Position numbers and translations under genes: made by a program | DNA from: Polynucleobacter sp. 30F-ANTBAC | GTDB taxonomy: Bacteria > Pseudomonadota > Gammaproteobacteria > Burkholderiales > Burkholderiaceae | Assembly: GCF_018882385.1 (NCBI RefSeq) | Contig: NZ_JACVON010000001.1 | Coordinates: forward strand, 666,942 to 730,941 | Reading direction: 5' to 3' | DNA: 64,000 nucleotides | The notes under the pieces: model-generated | The model's database searches: none | Seen by the model: only the letters and a program-made list of their open reading frames with translations | Told to the model about the DNA's origin: nothing | Shown: positions 18,737-27,599 of the stretch, in pieces | Layout of the letters: the number at the start of each line of letters is the position of its first letter | Position numbering within the stretch: the stretch's first letter is position 1

Positions 18737-18788
18737 TTCCTACAGAGGAATGGGAAGTTTCCTACAACAAAATCAGAAATTTCCTACA
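18737..18788. repeat. Three exact TTCCTACA direct repeats at 22-base steps
   Basis: TTCCTACA occurs at 18737-18744, 18759-18766 and 18781-18788, each start exactly 22 bases from the last, with unrelated 14-base spacers. On the minus strand, towards the permease, the unit is TGTAGGAA. The array lies 169-220 bases upstream of the permease start and just after the Tgl-like gene stop. Two-turn phasing is what a dimeric or response-regulator activator would use. It may also lie in the 3' untranslated part of the cyanophycin-side transcript. Confidence 0.6.
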
Positions 18789-18812
18789 GCTAGATCATCC
18801 CGTTTTTATGGA

Positions 18813-19958
18813 CTAATCAGGAATTTTGATGTCACTAGTACCTGGGCAAACGAAACGAGGCGATTCTCTGGAGGTATCAATACAACCTCCTTGATCATAA
18901 ACACCCTTGGGATCACGGTAGCGCATCATGCGCTGAAGAATTCTCTGAACTTCTTTTGGGTCAGCCAACGATTGAGCAACGCAAGACTCAACAATGTTTT
19001 CATTCATCAATAACTCACCATTCTGATCAAGGTAGGCGCCATCTTTCCAGTGATAAACCTCCACACATTTAGATTCAAGCGTGAATGGTTGATCTCTTTT
19101 CCAAAAGTTAGTGAATAAATTGTGACCCAAGTAAATAACCCACGAACCTTCATAGCCAGATATATCGGAAGAGCGGCTATCAGGATTGCGGAACCAAACA
19201 CGATCCCCAGGAACGTAGTACTTCATTGGCAACGGATCTTCCAAAGAGCCATACTCTTTTAAGAAAAGCTCGTGAAACTCGCCTGATCGAATTGCTCTCT
19301 TTTCCGAACGCTCCTCTAAACGTTTTAATAGAAGAGGATTAACTTTTTTTAATTTGCGTGAAATGGCCAATAAAATGACATATTCTGTAGCCCTGTAACA
19401 AGAGAATGCATAAGCCTTATCCTCCTCCTGTGGCTGAGTTGCACTAATTAAGGCCTCAATAATTGATTGCCCTTTATTCAGTAAAAAACCATCATCTTCA
19501 TCGTAATGCCAATATTTCTCAGGACGCTCAGTGGCATTCGTGTCAAAGTTTAAAGCAGCCAAATAGCCTGCTAGGACAGTATGGTGCCTTATCTGGATGG
19601 CCGAATGAAATTCGTCATAACTTGGGAATTGAAATGGTATTGGCGCAAGCAACATGCCAACTAAGATTTCTTTATTAAGGTCATTGATAACCTTATAGCC
19701 TTTTAAAGAGAGTCTTTCGTAAAGCCGCGTTGTGTCCCAGTTAGGCGCCCACTTATTTCTATACTCTTCTTTTAGACTAAAAGAAATTAATGCCGATGTC
19801 TCTTGATTAAGCTCGGTTATCTTGACTGCACTCCCTAATTGATGCAACTTTAAATAACTTAGCATTTCAATCATTACGTTTTCTTTATCACTTTTATTTG
19901 ATAAAGAAAATTCAATTCCACGAGTTTCAAAATCTCTTACTTGTTGATTCTCGCTCAT
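18813..19958 (-). CDS. Tgl-like (transglutaminase-related) protein of the cyanophycin locus
   Basis: A 381-residue protein with no signal peptide or transmembrane span. Residues about 148-300 follow Bacillus spore transglutaminase Tgl block by block: KYW near 148, a hydrophobic helix after AYAFSC with Cys187 at the nucleophile position, GDRVWFRNPD at 251-260, and GYEGSWVIYLG at 268-278. The Bacillus catalytic Glu (in GEN) and His (in AHG) line up with Ser272 and Phe285, so ordinary transglutaminase chemistry is doubtful; Glu270 and His279 are nearby alternatives. About 140 extra N-terminal residues and an 80-residue C-terminal tail (with three more Cys) are not in Tgl. It follows the DUF1854 gene by 8 bases with its own AGGA site, so it is the last gene of the ABC-DUF1854 operon. 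The alignment is from memory of the family and needs a profile search. Confidence 0.55.
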   Translation of the reverse strand: MSENQQVRDFETRGIEFSLSNKSDKENVMIEMLSYLKLHQLGSAVKITELNQETSALISFSLKEEYRNKWAPNWDTTRLYERLSLKGYKVINDLNKEILVGMLLAPIPFQFPSYDEFHSAIQIRHHTVLAGYLAALNFDTNATERPEKYWHYDEDDGFLLNKGQSIIEALISATQPQEEDKAYAFSCYRATEYVILLAISRKLKKVNPLLLKRLEERSEKRAIRSGEFHELFLKEYGSLEDPLPMKYYVPGDRVWFRNPDSRSSDISGYEGSWVIYLGHNLFTNFWKRDQPFTLESKCVEVYHWKDGAYLDQNGELLMNENIVESCVAQSLADPKEVQRILQRMMRYRDPKGVYDQGGCIDTSRESPRFVCPGTSDIKIPD

Positions 19959-19966
19959 GTCAATTC

Positions 19967-20443
19967 CTATAAGAAACGATCTAGTAAACGACGGCTATGT
20001 TTATTTAAAGACGTGATATCTTGAATAAGATATTGAACACCATGCGTATCGGCAATCAAATATGTTTTAGGATTAATCCGTCGGATATTTTCTTCACCAC
20101 GTAATATGAATTCGGTTGAACCACGATTTGTCTCAACCTGCCAGGTACTGGGTGTTGCAAAAGTTGATACCGCTTTAATTTCGGTTAACACCGGCATAAA
20201 TTCTCGAGTAGCAAATTCAGCCCGAATCAATTGCTGATTCTCAGAACTCGTTTGCTCAAGGCGATCCAACCACACTAACTCATGGCCATCACGATCAACT
20301 ATCGCAATAGATTCATCCGGATGGCTAATTGGGAAAGCCTTAACAGGTACTACTTGCTCATGTAATACGCCAAACTCATCTTTTAAACATAGATAGCCAA
20401 AAGCGTTTTTTGATAGCGAGAAGGATGTTGCCAAATTAATCAT
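19967..20443 (-). CDS. Cyanophycin metabolism-associated DUF1854 protein
   Basis: A 158-residue protein from the ATG giving MINLATSFSL, which overlaps the end of the ABC gene by 8 bases; a TTG start 27 codons upstream would run through the ABC frame and is unlikely. DUF1854 proteins are small and soluble, and occur beside an ABC exporter in betaproteobacterial cyanophycin loci, as here. The biochemical role is unknown. Blocks such as FATREFMPVLTEI and INPKTYLIADTHGVQYLI are visible, with no metal or nucleotide motif. Confidence 0.82.
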   Translation of the reverse strand: MINLATSFSLSKNAFGYLCLKDEFGVLHEQVVPVKAFPISHPDESIAIVDRDGHELVWLDRLEQTSSENQQLIRAEFATREFMPVLTEIKAVSTFATPSTWQVETNRGSTEFILRGEENIRRINPKTYLIADTHGVQYLIQDITSLNKHSRRLLDRFL

Positions 20444-22733
20444 GCTGCACTCCCAACTCCTCATCCACTGCATCCATCGCTTGCCTTGCTTGCGTGTCAT
20501 ACATGCGACGATAGACCCCCTCAAGACTCATCAATTGATCATGACTCCCCTGCTCCACAACCTGGCCTTTATCCAAAACAATCAAGCGATCTGCCTTACG
20601 AAGCGTGGAGAGGCGATGAGCAATCGCTATCGTGGTTCTGCCCTTAACAAGATTATCCAATGCCTTCTGAATTTCTTTTTCAGTCGTACTATCCACTGAG
20701 GATGTCGCCTCATCTAATATCAAAATTTGAGGGTCGATTAACAATGCTCTTGCGATTGAGATACGCTGACGCTCTCCACCAGAAAGTGACTGTCCGCGTT
20801 CACCTACCAATGAATCGTAGCCATGGGGTAAACGCAAAATAAACTCATGAGCATGAGCGGCCCTAGCGGCAGCAATAATTTCTTCACGACTGGCATCGGG
20901 CTTGCCATAAGCAATATTTTCAGCAATCGTGCCAAAGAATAAAAATGGCTCTTGCAACACCAATCCAATATGTCGCCTGTAATCAGCCACAGCAATCGAG
21001 CGAATATCAACGCCATCTAACTTGATGGTCCCCTCTGCTGCATCGTAAAAACGGCAAATTAAATTAACTAACGTGCTTTTTCCAGAACCACTATGCCCTA
21101 CTAGGCCAATCATTTCACCTGGGGCTATTTGTAAATTAATACCTTTTGTCACTGCGCGATTACCGTAACGGAACCCCACATTTTGCAAATCAATACGGCC
21201 TTCAACTTTTGTCAGCTTAACTGGTTGAACTGGGTCTGGGACGCTTGAGACATGATCCAAAATATCAAAAATTCGTTTGGATGCCGTAGCAGCTTGTTGA
21301 GTAAAGGCCACAATACGACTCATGGAGTCCAAACGTGTATAAAACCGCCCTATATAAGCTAAACAGGCAGTGAGCATACCAACCGTAATCGCATCATTAG
21401 AAATCTGCCAAATACCAAATGCCCAAACAACAAGTAAACCAATCTCAGTTAGCAAAGTAATCGTTGGCGAGAACAAAGCCCAAACCCGATTGACTCGATC
21501 ATTGACAGCTAAGTTATGTTGGTTAGCCAAGCGAAAACGATCGGTCTCACGCTCTTCTTGAGCAAATGCTTTAACAACTCGAACCCCGGGAATCGTATCA
21601 GCCAGAACGCTGGTAACCTCAGACCAGATTCGATCAATTTTCTCAAAGCCAAATCGTAATTTGTCACGCACCACATGAATAGCCCAGCCAATGAAAGGTA
21701 ATGGCGTCAAAGTTACCAAAGCCAACCAAGGATCAATAGATACCAATATCACTGCGGTCATCAAAATCATCAGGACATCAGTGGCGAAATCCAATAAGTG
21801 TAGAGATAAAAATAAACAAATACGATCGGATTCAGAACCGATCCTTGCCATCAAATCACCCGTTCTTTTGCCACCAAAATACTCCAACGACAATTTCATC
21901 AAGTGCTCGTAAGTTTCGGTTCTGAGATCCGCTCCAATGCGCTCACTGACCAAAGCCAAAATATATGTTTTTGCCCAACCCAAGGCCCAAGCCAATAGCG
22001 CAGCAAGGAAAAGCGCTGCCAAATAAAAAATAGTTAGCTGTTGGTCTATTGGCTGACCACTCTGGTAGGGCAACAAAATATCGTCCATCAACGGCATGGT
22101 TAGATAGGGAGGCACTAATGTGGCGGCAGTTGAAGCGAGGGTTAATAAGAAGCCCGCAAGTAACTGCCCTTTGTAGGGTTTAGCAAATCTCCATAAACGG
22201 AATAAAGTCCAAGTTGATGGAGCCGTCAGGTTTTCTGAAGAGCAAGCAGGGCATTCTTCTTGATCAGGTGGCAATGGCACCCAACAAGATGGGCAAACAG
22301 ACTGAGTCCCCAATTCCTGCTCAGAATGACTACCCCCTAAAAACCGATTTTTTTCTATGTTGTAGTGCTGAACAAGCCTTGTCGCTGCAGGGTTTTGAGC
22401 GAGGGTGAAACGCCAGGATGCGAGACAACCTTCCTCACTAACCAACTCTAAGCTGGCAACACCCGCGTGATCGTGCAATCGAAGCTGGTTCTTTTCCGAG
22501 AATGCCCAGTGATCCCAATTTTGGGATGCATCCGCCCCTAATAAATTATGTTTTTTATAAGAGAATAAGCCTTGGGGCGTGAGATAAATGAGCCCTTTTT
22601 CAAAGTGCAGATCTTGGTTTAAATCTAATTCCAGGAAAGTGATCATCGACCCGCTTACCCCCTCATGAAGAGGTAAAGCAGCTTGCCAGTGGCTTGGCAG
22701 CCTATTGAATTGTCTAGTGTCGATATTTGTCAA
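20436..22733 (-). CDS. Cyanophycin metabolism-associated ABC exporter-type transporter
   Basis: This 765-residue protein has an unusual N-terminal part: about 140 soluble residues, then a zinc-ribbon-like pair C147-x2-C150 ... C161-x2-C164. An ABC exporter transmembrane domain (about 180-480) and a nucleotide-binding domain follow, with GHSGSGKST, LSGGERQR and LILDEATSSVD motifs. It is a half-transporter that should dimerise. Its link with cyanophycin is by position: divergent from two cyanophycin synthetases and translationally coupled to DUF1854. What it transports is unknown; peptides or a polymer-related solute are guesses. No signal peptide is present on the N-terminal extension, so that part is cytoplasmic. 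Confidence 0.85.
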   Translation of the reverse strand: MTNIDTRQFNRLPSHWQAALPLHEGVSGSMITFLELDLNQDLHFEKGLIYLTPQGLFSYKKHNLLGADASQNWDHWAFSEKNQLRLHDHAGVASLELVSEEGCLASWRFTLAQNPAATRLVQHYNIEKNRFLGGSHSEQELGTQSVCPSCWVPLPPDQEECPACSSENLTAPSTWTLFRLWRFAKPYKGQLLAGFLLTLASTAATLVPPYLTMPLMDDILLPYQSGQPIDQQLTIFYLAALFLAALLAWALGWAKTYILALVSERIGADLRTETYEHLMKLSLEYFGGKRTGDLMARIGSESDRICLFLSLHLLDFATDVLMILMTAVILVSIDPWLALVTLTPLPFIGWAIHVVRDKLRFGFEKIDRIWSEVTSVLADTIPGVRVVKAFAQEERETDRFRLANQHNLAVNDRVNRVWALFSPTITLLTEIGLLVVWAFGIWQISNDAITVGMLTACLAYIGRFYTRLDSMSRIVAFTQQAATASKRIFDILDHVSSVPDPVQPVKLTKVEGRIDLQNVGFRYGNRAVTKGINLQIAPGEMIGLVGHSGSGKSTLVNLICRFYDAAEGTIKLDGVDIRSIAVADYRRHIGLVLQEPFLFFGTIAENIAYGKPDASREEIIAAARAAHAHEFILRLPHGYDSLVGERGQSLSGGERQRISIARALLIDPQILILDEATSSVDSTTEKEIQKALDNLVKGRTTIAIAHRLSTLRKADRLIVLDKGQVVEQGSHDQLMSLEGVYRRMYDTQARQAMDAVDEELGVQHD

Positions 22734-22773
22734 TGGAAGCTTAATTGGGTTCTTTAATAGTCCGCAATTATCG

Positions 22774-22861
22774 CAAATTTACCAAACAAAATATTTACCT
22801 TTTTTTGTCAACTAAAAGACCTCCCAAGCGTTAATCGAAGAAGTACAATGAGGTAAATTTG
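22774..22861. promoter_or_regulatory. Inverted repeat flanking the divergent cyanophycin promoters
   Basis: CAAATTTACC at 22774-22783 and its exact complement GGTAAATTTG at 22852-22861 bracket the gap between the ABC exporter and the first synthetase. A third near-copy (ATATTTACC, 22791-22799) lies 16 bases after the first in the same direction. The right arm covers the ribosome site and TTG start of the plus-strand gene. These are candidate operators for co-regulating both sides. A TTGACA-type -35 on the minus strand and a TACAAT on the plus strand lie between them, but neither has a convincing partner element. Confidence 0.45.
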
Positions 22862-25027
22862 GCACTTTCGCCCCACATGACAAAAAAAACAATAGAAATC
22901 ATAGATATTAAGGTCCTCAAGGGGCCGAGCATGTGGACCTACAGCCCAGTCTTAGAGGCTTGGGTTGATATTGGCGACCTTGAAGATTACCCATCCAACA
23001 CTATTCCGGGCTTTACTGACCGTTTGGTGTCATGGTTACCTAGCCTCATTGAGCATCGTTGCAGCTATGGCGAGCATGGCGGCTTCGTTAAGCGCCTAGA
23101 AGAAGGTACCTGGCCCGCTCATATTCTTGAACACGTCACCTTAGAGCTCCAGAATTTAGCCGGCATGCCAGGTGGGTTTGGTAAAGCCCGAGAAACCAAT
23201 AAACGAGGTGTTTATAAGGTCATTGTTCGTGCATGGCATGAGGAAATTACCAAAACTGCTCTGTATCATGCTCGCGACCTAGTGATGGCCGCCATTGAAA
23301 ACCAACAATTTGATGTTCCTGCTGCAATTAAAGAAATCGAAGACTTGGTCGATAGCCTTTATCTAGGTCCAAGCACGGGCTGCATCGTTGATGCTGCCAG
23401 AGAAAGAAAAATTCCAGCCACTCGTTTATCTGAGGGCAACCTAGTTCAACTCGGTTATGGCAATCAGCAAAGACGTATTTGGACGGCTGAAACAGAGTTA
23501 ACGAGTGCTATTGCTGAAGGCATCTCAAGAGATAAAGATTTAACTAAATCACTCCTAGCCTCTTGCGGCGTCCCAGTTCCAGAGGGTCGCATGGTTGAAA
23601 GCCCCGCTGATGCCTGGGAAGCAGCGCAAGATATTGGCCTACCGGTTGTTGTCAAACCATACGACGGCAACCATGCGCGCGGTGTTTTTACAAACCTCAG
23701 TAGTCAAATTGAAATTGAAAAATCTTTTGAGGATGCCCTCAATGAGGGAAGCGGCGTGATGGTTGAGCGCTTCATTCCAGGCAATGAACATCGCTTATTA
23801 GTTGTGGGCAAAAAAGTTGTTGCTGCTGCAAAGGGTGAATCTGCCTGGGCAAAAGGCGATGGCTTAAGAAGTATTCGTCAATTAATTGAAGAAGAGATTA
23901 ATACTGACCCTCGTCGCGGTGACGCTGAAATACTTCCCTTAAGCCCCGTTGTTTTTGATAAAAAACTAGAGCTTGAGCTTGCTCGCCAAAAACTAACACT
24001 TGATTCGGTTCCAGAGAAAGACCAAGATGTTTTAGTTCAAGGTTCCGGGAACATGGCTTTTGAAGTGACGCACCTCGTTCACCCAGACGTTGCTGCACAA
24101 GCAGCTCTCGCAGCGAGAGTCATTGGATTAGATATCGCAGGCATTGATCTAGTTGCGGAAGATATTTCCAGACCACTCGAAGAGCAAGGTGGAGCCATTG
24201 TTGAAGTTAATGCAGGTCCTGGTTTAATCATGCATTTAAAACCCGCTGTGGGCGAGCCACAGCCAGTTGGAGCTGCGATCGTTGAGCACTTATTCCCCAA
24301 TCAAGCAAATGGACGCATACCCGTTGTTGGTGTTGCTGGCTCACGCGGAAAAACAATGGTTGCACAATTGGTTAGTCACCTGCTTCAGTTAACCGGCATG
24401 AAAGTTGGTTTGGCTTGCAGCAAAGGTGCTTTCTTCAATCAACGTCTACAGACCTCTGGTAATTGCGCCAACTGGACAAGTGCCAATCGCTTATTACTTA
24501 ACCGCCAGGTAGAAGCTGCGGTGATTGAAAATGACAATCACACAATTCTGAATGAAGGTCTAGCCTATGATCGATGCAGCGTTGGCATCGTCACTAATTT
24601 GGATCCAGAAGATACTGCTCCTGAATGCTCCATCACTGAGCCAGAACAAATTTACAACGTCATGCGGACACAGGTTGATGTGGTTCTACCAACAGGAACC
24701 GCTATTTTGAATGCGGATGATGAAGCCGTTGTCAAAATGGCTGAGCTTTCCGATGGAGAAGTCATCCTATTTAGTCGTTATGGACTAAATGACGCAACAA
24801 AAAATCATCTAAAGAATGGTGGCCGTGCCCTGTTTACAGAAAACAATCAAATCGTTCTCGCGCAAGGTCCAGAGCGACAAGTTTTAATTGATCTAGCCAA
24901 CATCCCACTACTACAGTCAAGCAGCAAGACAAATACATTAGAAAATGTTTTAGCCGCTGTAGGAGCCGCATGGGCGCTGAACTCACCCAAAGATATCATC
25001 ATCGCTGGTCTTCAAACCTTTAATTAG
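22859..25027 (+). CDS. Cyanophycin synthetase paralogue with shortened C-terminus (CphA'-like)
   Basis: This 722-residue protein uses a TTG with GAGG five bases upstream; the first ATG, 18 bases later, has no such site. It has the CphA N-terminal domain (LKGPSMWTYSPVLEAW), an ATP-grasp domain (about 205-480) and the start of a Mur-ligase domain with GSRGKT at 494-499. In the partner CphA this P-loop is GTNGKT. Only about 225 residues follow the P-loop, against about 375 in CphA. The C-terminal Mur domain, including a DYGHNPDA-like block, is missing. Betaproteobacteria such as Cupriavidus carry a cphA/cphA' pair, so this is probably the known second type and not a broken gene. Its precise reaction is not clear from sequence. 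Confidence 0.87.
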   Translation: MALSPHMTKKTIEIIDIKVLKGPSMWTYSPVLEAWVDIGDLEDYPSNTIPGFTDRLVSWLPSLIEHRCSYGEHGGFVKRLEEGTWPAHILEHVTLELQNLAGMPGGFGKARETNKRGVYKVIVRAWHEEITKTALYHARDLVMAAIENQQFDVPAAIKEIEDLVDSLYLGPSTGCIVDAARERKIPATRLSEGNLVQLGYGNQQRRIWTAETELTSAIAEGISRDKDLTKSLLASCGVPVPEGRMVESPADAWEAAQDIGLPVVVKPYDGNHARGVFTNLSSQIEIEKSFEDALNEGSGVMVERFIPGNEHRLLVVGKKVVAAAKGESAWAKGDGLRSIRQLIEEEINTDPRRGDAEILPLSPVVFDKKLELELARQKLTLDSVPEKDQDVLVQGSGNMAFEVTHLVHPDVAAQAALAARVIGLDIAGIDLVAEDISRPLEEQGGAIVEVNAGPGLIMHLKPAVGEPQPVGAAIVEHLFPNQANGRIPVVGVAGSRGKTMVAQLVSHLLQLTGMKVGLACSKGAFFNQRLQTSGNCANWTSANRLLLNRQVEAAVIENDNHTILNEGLAYDRCSVGIVTNLDPEDTAPECSITEPEQIYNVMRTQVDVVLPTGTAILNADDEAVVKMAELSDGEVILFSRYGLNDATKNHLKNGGRALFTENNQIVLAQGPERQVLIDLANIPLLQSSSKTNTLENVLAAVGAAWALNSPKDIIIAGLQTFN

Positions 25028-25034
25028 TGAACAA

Positions 25035-27599
25035 ATGGAATTAACTCGTATCCGCGCTCTAAGAGGTCCCAATTTATGGGGTAAGCACACAGCTCTGGAA
25101 GCATTAGTTAAATGCGAGGAAAACGAAAAAGTTATTACCAATATTTTTGGCTTTGAAACACGCTTAAGATCCAGGTTCCCACAACTAGGTCCTGTTAGAC
25201 CCTACGGTCAGAATGAAACAGTATCTCTTGCTCATGCGCTAGAAGTTTGTTCAAGAGATCTCCAAGCTCAAGCAGGATGTCCGATTACCTTTAGTAGAAC
25301 CATGCCAACACCCGATGATGGTGTCTATATCGTGGTGGTTGAATATACAGAAGAAAAAGTAGGTCGCCTCGCACTTGAGCTAGCCATGAAACTTTGTCGC
25401 TCTGCTCTCATCGATAACGGCTCTCATGTTGAAGAGTACTTGCAAGAGCTGCGCGATTTAGATGAAAGCATTCGCCTAGGACCAAGCACAGGATCAATTG
25501 TGGATGCAGCGATTGCTCGCGGCATTCCGTATCGCCGTTTGACCGAAGGTAGTATGGTTCAGCTGGGCTGGGGCAGCAAGCAGCGCCGCATACAAGCAGC
25601 TGAAACTAGCTCGACTAGCGCCATTGCTGAATCCATTGCACAAGACAAAGAACTCACAAAAAATTTACTTCACGCAGCCGGAGTTCCGGTACCACTTGGC
25701 AGCATTGTCACAACAGCTGACGGAGCGTGGGAAGCCTTTAAGGAAATTAATGCGCCTGTTGCCATCAAACCAAGAGATGGCAACCAAGGCAAGGGTGTTG
25801 CAGTCAACATCCATACGCGCGAACAAATTGACATTGCATTTAATGCAGCATCCAAAATCTCTTCTGAAGTCATCGTTGAGCGCTACATGCCCGGCCATGA
25901 TCACCGACTACTTGTCATCGGCAATCAACTCATCGCAGCAGCAAGACGTGAGCCACCGTATGTCATTGGTGATGCCCAGCATACTGTCCGTGAATTGGTC
26001 GAAGAGATTAACAAGGATCCTAATCGTGGTGACGGTCACGCCACAGCATTAAGCAAAATTAGAATTGATGATATCGCCGTTGCGACACTGAAACATCAAA
26101 ACTTAACGCCCGAATCTGTGCCGGCAAAAGGATTGAGGGTCACGCTTAGGAACAACGCGAACTTAAGCACCGGTGGTACAGCTACAGATGTCACCGATGA
26201 TGTCCACCCTGATCTAGCCGCTTCAGCTATCGCTGCTGCACAAATGATTGGCCTTGATATTTGCGGTGTGGATGTGGTTTGCGACAACGTTTATCGCCCT
26301 CTAGAAGAGCAAGGCGGCGGTATTGTAGAAGTCAATGCAGCACCAGGACTAAGAATGCATCTTCACCCCTCCTACGGTAAAGGGCGTCCTGTTGGTGAAG
26401 CCATTATTTCGACCATGTTTGGTAAAGATGATGATGGACGTATTCCGGTTGTTGCCGTTACTGGCACCAATGGCAAAACAACAACAGTGAAGCTCATGAG
26501 CCATTTATTCGAAAAGAATGGTTTAAGAGTTGGGCATACCGGTACGGATGGCGTTTACATCAGCGGCAAAAGAATTGATACAGGCGACTGTAGCGGGCCT
26601 AAGAGTGCCCGTAACGTATTGATGCACCCTGATGTGGATGCGGCTGTTTTAGAAACAGCACGTGGCGGCATACTTAGAGAAGGCCTCGGTTTTGATCGCT
26701 GTGAGGTTGCCATTGTGACGAACCTCGGTGAAGGTGATCACCTGGGTATGAATTACATCAATACAACGGCTGACCTAGCTGCCGTCAAACGAGTGATTGT
26801 GCAAAACGTTGCACCCAATGGCATGGCGGTTCTTAATGCAGCTGACTTTAATGTCGTCAAAATGGCCAAGAGCTGCCCAGGTGAAATAACGTTCTTTGCT
26901 AAAGACATCAATCACCCTGTGATGGCGAAACACCGAGCCCAAGGTAAACGCGTGCTCTTTGTTCATCAAAATAAATTAATTGCAGCCGAAGGTAAAAAAG
27001 AATTCCACATTAACTTGGATCAAGTTCCAATAACAGCAGAGGGAACCATTGGATTCCAAGTTGAAAACGTTTTAGGTGTTGTTGGAGCTGCCTGGGCTCT
27101 AGGTATTCCTTGGGATGTCATCGCTGATGGTCTCAGCAGCTTTAAAAGCGATGCAAATACAGTTCCTGGACGATTTAATATTTTCAAATATGCCGGCGCC
27201 ACCATCATTGCGGACTACGGTCACAACCCTGATGCCATTTTGGCGCTTTCAGAAACCATTGCCAATATGCCAGCTAATAAACGAATGGTAGTGATCAGTG
27301 GTGCAGGAGATCGTCGAGATGAAGACTTGCGCCGTCAAACAGAAATTTTAGGTCAGTCTTTTGATCACATCATTTTGTATGAGGATCAATGCCAGCGTGG
27401 CAGAGCCGATGGTGAAGTAACAGCGATCATGCGTGATGGCCTAGCCAACTCTCAACAAGTTAAAAAGATAGAGGAATTTAGAGGCGAGTTTTTAGCTATC
27501 GATAAAGCTCTAGAACAAGTACAAGCCGGCGATATTTGTTTGATCCTTGTAGATCAAGTAGATGAGGCCCTAGCCCATATCAGTCAAAGAGTTAAATAA
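25035..27599 (+). CDS. cphA: Cyanophycin synthetase
   Basis: This 854-residue protein makes multi-L-arginyl-poly-L-aspartate in the cytoplasm with ATP. The three expected parts are in order: the N-terminal domain (RALRGPNLWGKH), an ATP-grasp domain that adds Asp (about 215-470) and a Mur-ligase-like domain that adds Arg. The last has GTNGKT at 477-482 and DYGHNPDA further on. The length matches primer-dependent CphA1. It starts 7 bases after its shorter paralogue, so the two are co-transcribed and may act together. No cyanophycinase or isoaspartyl dipeptidase gene lies in this window. Confidence 0.95.
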   Translation: MELTRIRALRGPNLWGKHTALEALVKCEENEKVITNIFGFETRLRSRFPQLGPVRPYGQNETVSLAHALEVCSRDLQAQAGCPITFSRTMPTPDDGVYIVVVEYTEEKVGRLALELAMKLCRSALIDNGSHVEEYLQELRDLDESIRLGPSTGSIVDAAIARGIPYRRLTEGSMVQLGWGSKQRRIQAAETSSTSAIAESIAQDKELTKNLLHAAGVPVPLGSIVTTADGAWEAFKEINAPVAIKPRDGNQGKGVAVNIHTREQIDIAFNAASKISSEVIVERYMPGHDHRLLVIGNQLIAAARREPPYVIGDAQHTVRELVEEINKDPNRGDGHATALSKIRIDDIAVATLKHQNLTPESVPAKGLRVTLRNNANLSTGGTATDVTDDVHPDLAASAIAAAQMIGLDICGVDVVCDNVYRPLEEQGGGIVEVNAAPGLRMHLHPSYGKGRPVGEAIISTMFGKDDDGRIPVVAVTGTNGKTTTVKLMSHLFEKNGLRVGHTGTDGVYISGKRIDTGDCSGPKSARNVLMHPDVDAAVLETARGGILREGLGFDRCEVAIVTNLGEGDHLGMNYINTTADLAAVKRVIVQNVAPNGMAVLNAADFNVVKMAKSCPGEITFFAKDINHPVMAKHRAQGKRVLFVHQNKLIAAEGKKEFHINLDQVPITAEGTIGFQVENVLGVVGAAWALGIPWDVIADGLSSFKSDANTVPGRFNIFKYAGATIIADYGHNPDAILALSETIANMPANKRMVVISGAGDRRDEDLRRQTEILGQSFDHIILYEDQCQRGRADGEVTAIMRDGLANSQQVKKIEEFRGEFLAIDKALEQVQAGDICLILVDQVDEALAHISQRVK

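Noticed and set aside
18737-18788. Short regularly spaced repeats as a CRISPR remnant
   Set aside because: The unit is only 8 bases with 14-base spacers, far below CRISPR sizes, and no cas gene is near.
20444-20524. TTG start that would lengthen the DUF1854 protein by 27 residues
   Set aside because: The added part is the ABC gene read in another frame and is rich in Trp, Arg and Met; the internal ATG overlapping the ABC stop fits normal coupling.
22859-25027. The shorter synthetase as a frameshifted pseudogene
   Set aside because: The frame is open, well conserved in character throughout, and ends 7 bases before cphA; paired short and long synthetases are known in betaproteobacteria.
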